A DNA stretch of 64,000 nt, from assembly GCA_024401365.1 (NCBI GenBank), contig JAKSLE010000003.1, positions 62,001-126,000 of the forward strand, in the 5' to 3' direction. Under the pieces are notes generated by a model. The model was not told the DNA's origin and ran no database searches. It was given only the letters and a program-made list of their open reading frames with translations. Shown one piece after another: positions 46,611 to 55,677 of the stretch. The number at the start of each line of letters is the position of its first letter. The first letter of the stretch is position 1. Both the position numbers and the translations under genes were made by a program. The stretch comes from Bacteroidales bacterium. GTDB taxonomy: Bacteria > Bacteroidota > Bacteroidia > Bacteroidales > Marinilabiliaceae.

Positions 46611-48119
46611 ATGACCGATATATCAATAGAAGAATCCCGACAGACGCTGCACGATCGAGGAATATGCGTTATTGTTCCGACGTACAATAACGTGCAGACT
46701 ATCAGAGAGGTGGTTGAACGTTCTCTGGTATATTGTATGGATGTTATCGTGGTCAGCGATGGGTGTACTGATGGTACAACAGAGATTCTTAGGTCTATTG
46801 ATGGTATTACCTTGGTAGAGTATCCTACCAATATGGGGAAGGGTTATGCGCTCAAGCAAGGATTCCAGAAGGCCTTGTCTATGGGATTTGCTTATGCCAT
46901 AACACTAGATGCCGATGGTCAGCATTATCCCGAGAATATCCCAGATTTTCTCAAGGCAAACCAAAAATATCCCGGTACTTTGATAGTGGGACAGCGTAAT
47001 TTGGAGGGAGTGGTCCGTTCAAAGGGTAGTAGTTTCGCTAATAAGTTCAGTAATTTCTGGTTCTTTGTTCAAACGGGGTGTAATCTTAAAGATACCCAGA
47101 CAGGATATCGTCTGTATCCGCTGAAAAAACTTCATGGTTTATCCTTTTTGACATCTAGGTATGAGGCAGAACTGGAGTTGATGGTATTTGCCTCATGGAA
47201 TGGGGTAAAGTTGAAATCTATACCTATTGATGTCTTTTATCCTAAACCTGAAGATAGGGTCTCGCACTTCCGCCCGGTAGCAGATTTTGTGCGTATCTCG
47301 ATATTGAATACTATTTTGTGTGTTTTGGCTATTGTTTATGGGTGGCCAGCAAACATAATACGTTTTTTGTTACGCTTGTTGAGGACGGTCTATTCATTGG
47401 CGTTCTTTATCATTACAGCTGTTTTTATATTCACACCTTTGTTGTGGGTATATCTTAAGATTGGTAAGGTAACAGAGAAAAAGAGTGAGAATCTGCACAA
47501 GATGATATATCATTACTCTCGTTTTGTGATGATTCATCATGGTATTCCAGGCACATCGTTTAAGAGCGTTTTAGAAAATAAAGAAGAAGATTTCAATAAA
47601 CCATCTGTAATAGTATGTAACCATCAGTCGCATCTTGACTTGATGTGTATATTAGTTTTGCATCCCAAGATAGTGTTCCTTACCAATGACTGGGTGTGGA
47701 ACAGTCCATTCTATGGTTTTATTATCCGAAATGCCGAGTATCTGCCTGTAAAAGACGGCATAGAAGCTATAATGCCACAACTTAAATCGCTGGTTGACAG
47801 AGGATATAGTATAGCAGTTTTCCCTGAGGGTACCCGATCTCAGGATTGTAGTATAGGTAAGTTCCATCAGGGGGCATTCTATATTGCAGAGAAATTTGGC
47901 TTGGATATTCTGCCTATGGTTATCTATGGGCCAGGTAAGGTGTTGCCAAAGCATACATATTGCTTGCGCAAGTCACCTATGCAAATTTCGGTATATAACA
48001 GATTGACACAAAGTGCATTGCAACAGATAGGGGAGATAAAAACCCAAACTAAGAATATGAGGCATCGTTTTATTGAGTATTATAGCTCCATGTGCAACAA
48101 GATAGAGCAAGATGTCTAA
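46611..48119 (+). CDS. Glycosyltransferase family 2 fused to acyltransferase
   Basis: A 502-residue bifunctional membrane protein. The GT2 part (1-240) has VIVPTYNNVQTI, VVVSDGCTDGTTE and the DxD-type LDADGQHYPENI. Two membrane segments (about residues 225-285) link it to a PlsC-like acyltransferase with NHQSHLDLM (HX4D) at about residue 340 and FPEGTRSQD at about 405. E. coli-type APE clusters have the same fusion (ApeJ). It starts two bases after lolA. Confidence 0.88.
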   Translation: MTDISIEESRQTLHDRGICVIVPTYNNVQTIREVVERSLVYCMDVIVVSDGCTDGTTEILRSIDGITLVEYPTNMGKGYALKQGFQKALSMGFAYAITLDADGQHYPENIPDFLKANQKYPGTLIVGQRNLEGVVRSKGSSFANKFSNFWFFVQTGCNLKDTQTGYRLYPLKKLHGLSFLTSRYEAELELMVFASWNGVKLKSIPIDVFYPKPEDRVSHFRPVADFVRISILNTILCVLAIVYGWPANIIRFLLRLLRTVYSLAFFIITAVFIFTPLLWVYLKIGKVTEKKSENLHKMIYHYSRFVMIHHGIPGTSFKSVLENKEEDFNKPSVIVCNHQSHLDLMCILVLHPKIVFLTNDWVWNSPFYGFIIRNAEYLPVKDGIEAIMPQLKSLVDRGYSIAVFPEGTRSQDCSIGKFHQGAFYIAEKFGLDILPMVIYGPGKVLPKHTYCLRKSPMQISVYNRLTQSALQQIGEIKTQTKNMRHRFIEYYSSMCNKIEQDV

Positions 48120-48136
48120 AGTCATAATTATAGGAT

Positions 48137-49438
48137 ATGAACACAAACAATGATATAGAGTTCCTCTCGGCTGCCGAGATTAAGAAGTACCAAGAGGGGC
48201 TTCTCCATAAGGCGTTGGCATATTTGTCGGCTAATTCAAAATATTATCAGCGTCTTTTTAAAGCGCATAATATTGATATTGACGACATTAAGACAATTGA
48301 GGATTTGACCAAGCTTCCTTTTACTGAGAAAAAAGACCTTCAATTGTACAATGATGATTTTCTCTGTTGTCCAAAGGAGAAGATTATTGATTATATCACG
48401 ACATCGGGAACATTGGGAGATCCTGTTACTTTCGGGTGTACGGATGCTGACTTAGAGCGATTGGCATATAATGAGATGAAATCGTTTAAGTGTGCGGGTT
48501 TAGGTTCGGGCAATATTGTGCAACTTATGACTACCATGGACAAGCGCTTTATGGCTGGCTTGGCATATTTTCTTGGCATACGTAAGTTGGGCGCAGGTAT
48601 TATTCGTGTTGGAAATGGTATTCCCGAACTGCAGTGGGATACTATACAAAGAATTAAGCCAGACACTATTATGTGTGTGCCATCATTTATTTTGCGCCTC
48701 ATACAATATGCTGAGGAGCACAATATTGACTATAAGAATAGCAGTATCAAGCGCATTATAGGTATTGGAGAGGGGTTGAGAGAGCAAGATTTCTCGCTCA
48801 ATCTTTTAGGTAAGCGTATTAAAGAGAAGTGGGATGTGGAGTTGTTTGCCACCTATTCATCGACAGAGATGGGGGCCACTTTCTCGGAATGCCAATATGG
48901 TCAGGGAGGGCATGTTCATCCGGAGTTGATTATAGTAGAGATAATTGGAGAAGACAATCAGCCGGTACCAGATGGGGAGCCAGGAGAGGTGGTAGTCACC
49001 ACGCTAGGTGTTGAAGGAATGCCGTTGTTGCGTTTCCGTACAGGAGATATTGCTGCTAAGAAAGTTGAGAAGTGTAGGTGTGGACGCGAGTCGTACCGTT
49101 TGACCCCACTTGTTGGTCGCAAAAACAATATGATTAAGTACAAGGGTACGACACTCTATCCGCCAGCGATATACGATGTACTTGACAATGTAGAGTATGT
49201 AGAAAATTACTTTATAGAGGTGCGCGACAGTATGGCAGGAACCGATGAGGTAGTCGTTCGCATAGGGTTGAAGCCAGAAGTTGATTGGAATGTAGAAAAG
49301 GACCTCAAGGACCGATTCCGTTCGCGTCTTCGCGTGGCACCTATTGTTGAAGTATTGTCTGCCGCTGAAATACAGAAGGTTATATTCCCAGCCAAGAGTC
49401 GAAAGCCTATAAAGTTTATTGATAACCGCAAAAAATAA
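48137..49438 (+). CDS. AMP-forming ligase (phenylacetate-CoA ligase-like)
   Basis: A 433-residue adenylate-forming enzyme of the PaaK-like group. Visible: the phosphate-binding TTSGTLGDPVTFG near residue 90, YSSTEMGATFSECQ near residue 240, FRTGDIAAK near 295 and GRKNNMIKYKGTTLYPPAI. In aryl polyene clusters an enzyme of this type activates the aryl starter acid. The substrate is unknown. It lies 17 bases after the GT2-acyltransferase. Confidence 0.88.
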   Translation: MNTNNDIEFLSAAEIKKYQEGLLHKALAYLSANSKYYQRLFKAHNIDIDDIKTIEDLTKLPFTEKKDLQLYNDDFLCCPKEKIIDYITTSGTLGDPVTFGCTDADLERLAYNEMKSFKCAGLGSGNIVQLMTTMDKRFMAGLAYFLGIRKLGAGIIRVGNGIPELQWDTIQRIKPDTIMCVPSFILRLIQYAEEHNIDYKNSSIKRIIGIGEGLREQDFSLNLLGKRIKEKWDVELFATYSSTEMGATFSECQYGQGGHVHPELIIVEIIGEDNQPVPDGEPGEVVVTTLGVEGMPLLRFRTGDIAAKKVEKCRCGRESYRLTPLVGRKNNMIKYKGTTLYPPAIYDVLDNVEYVENYFIEVRDSMAGTDEVVVRIGLKPEVDWNVEKDLKDRFRSRLRVAPIVEVLSAAEIQKVIFPAKSRKPIKFIDNRKK

Positions 49439-49442
49439 GGAT

Positions 49443-50573
49443 ATGGAATACCCCTCGATTTTTGATGACATTCGTCCCTATGACGAGCACGAAGTAGTGC
49501 AGGCGATGCAAGATATAGCGATGGACAAGACATTCCCTGTCCTATCGAAGTTTGTGTTCCCAAATCTATCCCTAGAGGAGGTGAGGGCGTTGTTCTCCAG
49601 TCTCAAGAATATAGACGATTTCCAGAGCAAGATTATGTATCAGGCCAATAAGCAGATTATGGCTCGATCGATTACGGAAATGACAGTAGGGGGGATGGAG
49701 AAGCTAGATCCTAGCAAGAGATACCTATTTGTGTCGAACCATAGAGATATAATGCTTGATGCCAGTCTGTTGCAGAATTCGCTTAAGGACTATGGGCATG
49801 AAACAGCACAGATTACGTTTGGCGCTAATCTCATGAGGGGGGATATGGTAGTCAATATTGGTAAGTCGAACAAGATGTTCAGGGTTGAGCGAGGCGGTAA
49901 TATGAAAGCCTTTTATGAGAGCTCCAAGCATTTGTCGGACTACATAAGATATGTCATAACAGAGCGAAACGAATCGGTATGGATTGCCCAGCGAAACGGA
50001 AGGACGAAGAATGGGGACGACCGTACAGACCAAGGCATCATTAAGATGTTCTGTATGAGCAAGAAAGAAGATAAGATAACGGCATTGACCGATTTGAATA
50101 TCGTACCTGTTTCAGTTTCATACGAGTGGGAGCCATGTGATATACTCAAGGCTATGGAGCTTTACGTTTCGACTATAAAGACATACGTAAAGACTCAGAA
50201 TGAGGACCTTCACAGTATTCTTACAGGTATTCTACAAACCAAGGGCAGGGTACATTTTGAGATATGTGACCCTATTAGAGAAGAAGAGTTGCTGGTATTC
50301 AAAGACTTGACCAACGGAGATTATCACAAGCAGGTAGCAAAGTTGCTTGATTCGCGAATCCATAATGCCTACCGTCTGTACCCTAATAATTATATAGCAT
50401 ACGACAAGCGCTTTGGCGGGTCGAAGTACAGGGACCATTATACCGACGTAGAGAAAGAACTCTTCGAGCAGCATGTGAATGTGTTGGATACCTATCCCGA
50501 ATACGATAAGGAGCAACTAGAAGAGATACTGCTAGACATTTATTCCAACCCAGTTGTAAATAAATTCAACTGA
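49443..50573 (+). CDS. PlsB/PlsC-type acyltransferase
   Basis: A 376-residue cytosolic-looking acyltransferase with VSNHRDIMLDASL (HX4D) near residue 100 and WIAQRNGRTKNGDDRTDQG near residue 180, features I associate with Bacteroidetes glycerol-3-phosphate/1-acyl transferases. No membrane helix is evident. It is the third acyltransferase domain in the cluster and overlaps the exporter start by one base. The ATG at 49443 fits better than the one 24 bases upstream, which overlaps the ligase. Confidence 0.82.
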   Translation: MEYPSIFDDIRPYDEHEVVQAMQDIAMDKTFPVLSKFVFPNLSLEEVRALFSSLKNIDDFQSKIMYQANKQIMARSITEMTVGGMEKLDPSKRYLFVSNHRDIMLDASLLQNSLKDYGHETAQITFGANLMRGDMVVNIGKSNKMFRVERGGNMKAFYESSKHLSDYIRYVITERNESVWIAQRNGRTKNGDDRTDQGIIKMFCMSKKEDKITALTDLNIVPVSVSYEWEPCDILKAMELYVSTIKTYVKTQNEDLHSILTGILQTKGRVHFEICDPIREEELLVFKDLTNGDYHKQVAKLLDSRIHNAYRLYPNNYIAYDKRFGGSKYRDHYTDVEKELFEQHVNVLDTYPEYDKEQLEEILLDIYSNPVVNKFN

Positions 50574-53521
50574 TGAATAAAATAATAGTCGGCATATACG
50601 ATTATATCCGTACGCACAAGTCGGTGGCGATACTCACTTGTGTAGCAGTTTCGTTGCTATTGGTATATAAAGTAGTTGGGATAGACTATAAAGAAGATAT
50701 CTCCGATTTTCTTCCTCTCAGTGAAAAGCAACAAAATGCGCTAAAGGTATACCAGGACATTTCGGGAGCCGACAAATTTTTTGTGGTCTTCAAGAATGCT
50801 GATGGTCGGGAGGCCGATGCCGACCGTCTAGTAAATGCGATAAACACATTTGTAGATGAGGTAGAAGAGCGAGACACTGCGCATATCATAACCGATATGA
50901 TGGCCACGGTAGATTTCAACCAGATCAATGAAGTCTCGGAATTTGTATATCACAACATACCATACTTCCTAGGTGATGCAGATTATGAGAGGATAGACAG
51001 CCTGCTATCAAGAGCCGACTATGTGCGAGAGCAACTTAAGGAAGGCAAGCAAGCTCTGTTGTTTCCTATGAGCAGTATGGTAGAAGTCAATCTAGCCAGA
51101 GACCCTCTAGGAATATTCTCCGCTACGCTCAAGCCATTGCAGAACAGGATCTCAAATGTAGACTATGAGCTCTATGAGGACTGTATTTTTACACCCGACA
51201 TGGAGAGAGCTATAGTGATGATAACATCGCCATACGGGTCGAGTGAGACAGACAAGAATCCGCAATTTATCCAATTTCTGCAAGATATAGCTAGGCAGAC
51301 TATGGCAGAAGAAGAGGGGGTAGATATTCAGATTATAGGAGGACCGGTAATAGCTCAAGGCAACTCGGAGCAGATAAAATTTGACAGTATTATATCCGTA
51401 CTTATATCTGTAGTCCTTATACTACTGCTCTTGTTCTATTCATTCAGGAACCTGAAGAATATACTCCTTATAGTACTATCCATTTCGTGGGGAATGCTAT
51501 TTGCTGTAGGTGCCTTATCCTTTGTCAACGACAATCTATCTATAATAGTAATAGGTATTGCGTCGGTAATAATAGGTATAGCAGTCAATTATCCGTTGCA
51601 CCTCATTGCCCATGTTAAGCATACGACAGATGTCCGTTCGGCGTTGAAAGAGATAGTCATGCCACTACTTATTGGCAATGTTACGACGGTAGGTGCGTTT
51701 CTGTCGCTAGTGCCATTGCAATCTATTGCCCTAAGAGATTTAGGACTATTCAGCTCCTTCCTTCTGGTAGGTACGATACTATTTACATTGACCATTCTGC
51801 CTCATCTCATATATAAGGGAAGTATAAGAGAGCATACGGGTTGCTCGCAATTTTTTGATAAACTCAGCAATGTAACGTTAGAAAATAAAACCTGGTTGGT
51901 ATGGGGTATTATGGGGTTGATGGCAGTTTTTGGCTATTACAGTTTACAGACCTCGTTTGACTCAAATCTATCCAACATCAACTATATATCAGAAGAGCAA
52001 AAAAGTGAGTTGGAGCGATTTGAGAAGATGCTCACCAACGCCTCGGCAGAAGAGACGCTATATCTTGTAAATTCCGGGGAGGATATAGACGAGGTATTAG
52101 ACAGCACATTAGTCAACCATGGTTTTGTGCAAAAACTCTTAGAAGAAGGTGCGATAAAAGACTATATATCATGCAGTCAGTTTATCACCTCCAAGAAAGA
52201 GCAAGAGAGCAGGCTAGAGAAATGGAGGATATTTGTGGGCAAATATGCTGACCGATTAAAAGAAGAAATAAGAACTGAAGGAGAGAAGATAGGATTCACG
52301 GCCGATGCATTTGAAGAATTTGAAGAGATACTTACGGCAGAATATGAGCCGCAGTCGCTATCCCATTTTCAGCCATTGATTTCCACGGTATTTTCTAACT
52401 GCCTCAGTATAGATAACGCCAGTGGGTCATATTCGGTAGTAGACATACTCAAGAGTGAGCCACAGAAGTTGCAAGAAAACCGATCGCTTCTGCAAGACAA
52501 TACCACGGCATACTGTTTTGATGTGAAGACCATGAACTCCTCGATAGCTGAAAGTCTGTCGGACAACTTCAACTATATAGGCTTTATGTGTGGTTGTATA
52601 GTATTTTTCTTCCTCTGGTTCTCGTTTGGCAGGATAGAGTTGGCGATACTCTCCTTTGTGCCTATGGCTATAAGTTGGCTGTGGATACTCGGTATCATGG
52701 CGATATTCGGCATACAATTCAACATAGTAAACGTCATACTTGCCACATTTATATTCGGTCAAGGAGACGATTATACTATTTTCATGACAGAAGGAGCCAG
52801 TTACGAATACACATACAGGAAGAAGATGTTGGCGTCGTACAAGCAATCCATCATACTATCGGCGTTGATAATGTTTATAGGCATTGGGTCGCTCATTGTA
52901 GCCAAGCACCCTGCGCTTCATTCGTTAGCAGAAGTAACCATAGTGGGAATGTTCTCTGTAGTTCTTATGGCCTATATGTTTCCTCCGTTGATTTTCAAGT
53001 ATCTGGTGTCGCGCAAGGGAGAATACAGATTACGTCCCTTATCCATATCCAATATCTGGAGCAAAGACAGGGAAGTGCTGCCGACAAGTAAGAATATAAC
53101 AGACTATTTGCCATTGTTGAAGGACAGGTATCGATATAAAGGGATTGATATAGAGAAAGTTGTTAAGAACAACCTCAAGGCATACGATAATTATTCGCAA
53201 TGGGCAGACTGTTCGGGAGTAAGAAACGTGGCAGTAATAAATGGCGGGTATGGAGAGATGGCCATACTACTTGCCCTAATTAACAGAGACATCAAGGTAG
53301 AAAATATAGAGGCAGACGAAGAAAAGAGCACGGTTGCCAAGTATAGTGGAGAGTTTTTGAAAAATTTTGAGGCCAGAGGAATAGGGATAGAAGAGTTAGA
53401 GATAGCCCAAGATACGAGGTACTTTATTATAGAACCCACAGAAGAGCAAACAGAGCAAATCAATAAAATTTGCAAAAACGCTTGCATTGGAGATAATAAT
53501 GTTGTAATTTTGCGCCGTTAA
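50573..53521 (+). CDS. MMPL-family exporter with C-terminal methyltransferase-like domain
   Basis: A 982-residue RND/MMPL transporter: signal anchor near residue 20, a periplasmic loop with DYKEDISDFLPLSEKQQ, six TM helices (about 245-425), a second loop, and six more helices (about 660-840). Then comes an unusual soluble tail (about 845-982) with VRNVAVINGGYGEMAILLAL and VENIEADEEKSTVAKYSG, which resembles a Rossmann SAM-binding fold. It should export the finished product to the outer membrane. Last gene of the cluster. The inverted recurrent word is within it at 51840-51856. Confidence 0.87.
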   Translation: MNKIIVGIYDYIRTHKSVAILTCVAVSLLLVYKVVGIDYKEDISDFLPLSEKQQNALKVYQDISGADKFFVVFKNADGREADADRLVNAINTFVDEVEERDTAHIITDMMATVDFNQINEVSEFVYHNIPYFLGDADYERIDSLLSRADYVREQLKEGKQALLFPMSSMVEVNLARDPLGIFSATLKPLQNRISNVDYELYEDCIFTPDMERAIVMITSPYGSSETDKNPQFIQFLQDIARQTMAEEEGVDIQIIGGPVIAQGNSEQIKFDSIISVLISVVLILLLLFYSFRNLKNILLIVLSISWGMLFAVGALSFVNDNLSIIVIGIASVIIGIAVNYPLHLIAHVKHTTDVRSALKEIVMPLLIGNVTTVGAFLSLVPLQSIALRDLGLFSSFLLVGTILFTLTILPHLIYKGSIREHTGCSQFFDKLSNVTLENKTWLVWGIMGLMAVFGYYSLQTSFDSNLSNINYISEEQKSELERFEKMLTNASAEETLYLVNSGEDIDEVLDSTLVNHGFVQKLLEEGAIKDYISCSQFITSKKEQESRLEKWRIFVGKYADRLKEEIRTEGEKIGFTADAFEEFEEILTAEYEPQSLSHFQPLISTVFSNCLSIDNASGSYSVVDILKSEPQKLQENRSLLQDNTTAYCFDVKTMNSSIAESLSDNFNYIGFMCGCIVFFFLWFSFGRIELAILSFVPMAISWLWILGIMAIFGIQFNIVNVILATFIFGQGDDYTIFMTEGASYEYTYRKKMLASYKQSIILSALIMFIGIGSLIVAKHPALHSLAEVTIVGMFSVVLMAYMFPPLIFKYLVSRKGEYRLRPLSISNIWSKDREVLPTSKNITDYLPLLKDRYRYKGIDIEKVVKNNLKAYDNYSQWADCSGVRNVAVINGGYGEMAILLALINRDIKVENIEADEEKSTVAKYSGEFLKNFEARGIGIEELEIAQDTRYFIIEPTEEQTEQINKICKNACIGDNNVVILRR
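51840..51856 (-). repeat. Recurrent GCGAGCAAC word, inverted, inside exporter gene
   Basis: GTTGCTCGCAATTTTTT, reverse complement of the word at 23105-23121; it encodes GCSQFF. Confidence 0.75.
53482..53512 (+). promoter_or_regulatory. Promoter of rplU-rpmA inside the exporter 3' end
   Basis: TTG (53482-53484), 20 bases, TAATTTTG (53505-53512), then GCG. It lies within the last codons of the exporter, about 90 bases before rplU. Confidence 0.55.
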
Positions 53522-53600
53522 ATCCGTACGTGCATGGTTAAGTATCGGCAAAAGTTGCTGATCGCCTGCGGGTAGTAACGTATAATACATAACAAAAAGA

Positions 53601-53912
53601 ATGTACGCTATTGTAGAAATTGCTGGTCAGCAGTTTAAAGTAGAGAAGGACTCAAAGATTTTCGTTCATCGTCTTGCACAGAACGAGGGTGAGTCTGTAG
53701 ATTTTGACAAGGTACTCATGGTTGACAACAACGGTGCAGTAACAGTAGGTGCTCCTACTATTGCAGGTGCTAAGGTATCAGCTAAGGTCCTCAAGCAGGT
53801 TAAGGGCGAGAAGGTTATCGTATTCCACAAGAAGCGTCGTAAGGGCTTCGACAAGAAGAACGGTCACCGTCAGTACTTCTCACAGATTCAGATTGAGAAC
53901 ATCGTCTGCTAA
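53601..53912 (+). CDS. rplU: Ribosomal protein L21
   Basis: A 103-residue 50S protein. It starts [16 protein letters not shown] and has [19 protein letters not shown] at the C-terminus, the 23S rRNA binding stretch. It is followed 38 bases later by rpmA, the usual order. Confidence 0.98.
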   Translation: MYAIVEIAGQQFKVEKDSKIFVHRLAQNEGESVDFDKVLMVDNNGAVTVGAPTIAGAKVSAKVLKQVKGEKVIVFHKKRRKGFDKKNGHRQYFSQIQIENIVC

Positions 53913-53950
53913 TTTTATTGTTTAACCCTAGAAAGAAAAAGTAATTAGAT

Positions 53951-54211
53951 ATGGCACATAAAAAAGGTGTCGGTAGTTCTAAGAACGGCCGCGAGTCAGA
54001 AAGCAAACGTCTAGGTCTTAAGATCTTTGGTGGTCAGTTTGCAAAGGCAGGCAACATCATCGTTCGCCAGCGTGGTACACAGCATCACCCAGGCTTGAAC
54101 GTAGGTATGGGCAAGGATCATACATTGTTCGCTTTGGTAGAGGGTACCGTTAAGTTTGAGAAGAAGCAGAACGACAAGTCGTTCGTTTCCGTAATTCCAG
54201 CTGAGGCATAA
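53951..54211 (+). CDS. rpmA: Ribosomal protein L27
   Basis: An 86-residue 50S protein: [20 protein letters not shown] followed by [18 protein letters not shown] and [12 protein letters not shown]. No cleavable N-terminal extension of the Firmicutes type is present. Co-transcribed with rplU. Confidence 0.98.
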   Translation: MAHKKGVGSSKNGRESESKRLGLKIFGGQFAKAGNIIVRQRGTQHHPGLNVGMGKDHTLFALVEGTVKFEKKQNDKSFVSVIPAEA

Positions 54212-54245
54212 TTAGCTGAGAAGTAATAGAAACTTATATAACAAG

Positions 54246-54300
54246 CTCTTGCTTCCCCGCGAGTTATAGCCTCGAGGAAAGTGAGAGTTTGTTTTGTTTT
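54246..54300 (+). terminator. Probable terminator after rpmA
   Basis: CTCTTGCTTCC pairs imperfectly with GGAAAGTGAGAG around a looped centre, followed by a T-rich tail (TTTGTTTTGTTTTC). Confidence 0.5.
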
Positions 54301-54313
54301 CAATAGACCTAAC

Positions 54314-55585
54314 ATGTTAACATTAAAGGTAATACAAGAGAAGAGAGATTATGTAATTTCTCGACTTAAGGTTAAGCAGTTTGATGCTACTGCGATTGTA
54401 GATCAGATCATTGCGCTTGACAATAAGCGTAAGGCTACACAGTCTGAGGCTGAGAGTGCTCAGATGAAGATGAACGAGATCTCGAAGTCGGTAGGTATGC
54501 TCATGAAGGCAGGCAAGAAAGAAGAGGCAGAGGCTGCAAAGGCAGAGACTGCAGCTTTGAAGGCTGTCATTGCTGAGGCGAACAACAAGCTTAATGAGAT
54601 ACAGGAAGAGCTTCAGAAGAACTTGGTTCTTCTTCCAAATATGCCTTATGAGGAAGTTCCAGAAGGCAAGACAGCAGAAGACAACGTTGTAGTTAAGCAA
54701 GGAAATGAGATTCCACAGCTTGGTAGTGATGCACTTCCACACTGGGAGCTTGCTAAGAAGTACAACTTGATAGACTTCGAGCTTGGTGTTAAGATTACAG
54801 GTGCTGGTTTCCCTGTTTATATTGGTAAGGGTGCTCGTTTGCAGCGTGCCCTCATCAACTTCTTCCTTGATGAGGCTAGAAATGCGGGCTACACAGAGAT
54901 TATGCCTCCTACGGTAGTAAATCAGGCTTCAGGTTTTGGTACAGGTCAGTTGCCAGACAAGGAAGGTCAGATGTACCACTGTGACCTTGATGACCTCTAC
55001 CTTATTCCAACGGCAGAGGTTCCTGTAACAAACATCTACCGTGACGTAGTTCTTGATGCCAAGGATCTTCCTATCAAGAACTGTGCATACACACAATGTT
55101 TCCGTCGTGAGGCTGGTTCATACGGTAAGGACGTACGTGGTCTAAACCGTTTGCATGAGTTCTCGAAGATTGAGATTGTACGTATTGACACACCAGAGCA
55201 CTCGGCAGAGAGCCACAAAGAGATGTTGGCGCACGTAGAGAGTTTGGTAAGCAAACTTGAGTTGCCATACCGTATTCTTCACCTCTGTGGCGGTGATATG
55301 AGTTTCACGGCTGCTACATGTTTTGATTTTGAGGTATACTCTGCAGCGCAGCAGCGTTGGTTGGAGGTTAGCTCGGTATCGAACTTTGACTCATACCAGG
55401 CAAACCGTTTGAAGTGTCGTTACAAGAATGCTGGTGAGAAGCCACAACTCTGTCATACATTGAATGGTTCGGCAATGGCGTTGCCACGTATTGTAGCAGC
55501 ATTGCTCGAGAACAATCAGACAGAGAAGGGTATCCGCATACCAAAGGTACTTGTACCTTACACTGGTTTTGAGTACATCGACTAA
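54314..55585 (+). CDS. serS: Seryl-tRNA synthetase
   Basis: A 423-residue class II synthetase. The N-terminal antiparallel coiled coil (residues 1-110, rich in Glu/Lys) binds the long variable arm of tRNA-Ser. The core has GTGQLPDKEGQMYHC, TAEVPVTNIYRD, FRREAGSYGKDVRGL (motif 2) and LNGSAMALPRIVAALLENNQ (motif 3). ATG 54314 gives MLTLKVIQEK, a canonical start; an earlier in-frame ATG at 54281 lies in the presumed terminator. Confidence 0.97.
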   Translation: MLTLKVIQEKRDYVISRLKVKQFDATAIVDQIIALDNKRKATQSEAESAQMKMNEISKSVGMLMKAGKKEEAEAAKAETAALKAVIAEANNKLNEIQEELQKNLVLLPNMPYEEVPEGKTAEDNVVVKQGNEIPQLGSDALPHWELAKKYNLIDFELGVKITGAGFPVYIGKGARLQRALINFFLDEARNAGYTEIMPPTVVNQASGFGTGQLPDKEGQMYHCDLDDLYLIPTAEVPVTNIYRDVVLDAKDLPIKNCAYTQCFRREAGSYGKDVRGLNRLHEFSKIEIVRIDTPEHSAESHKEMLAHVESLVSKLELPYRILHLCGGDMSFTAATCFDFEVYSAAQQRWLEVSSVSNFDSYQANRLKCRYKNAGEKPQLCHTLNGSAMALPRIVAALLENNQTEKGIRIPKVLVPYTGFEYID

Positions 55586-55620
55586 TAATAGTCGTTAGTA
55601 AAAGATATATTATTATATTT

Positions 55621-55655
55621 GAGAGCCGATATCACTATTTCGCGATGTCGGCTCT
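55621..55655 (+). terminator. Terminator after serS
   Basis: GAGAGCCGATATC and GATGTCGGCTCT form a hairpin with one wobble pair; the T tract is weak. Confidence 0.55.
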
Positions 55656-55677
55656 TACGTTATAATACCATTACCTT

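Noticed and set aside
39765-53521. Flexirubin/dialkylresorcinol cluster
   Set aside because: The typical DarA/DarB pair that builds the dialkylresorcinol is absent, so the aryl-polyene-like reading is preferred.
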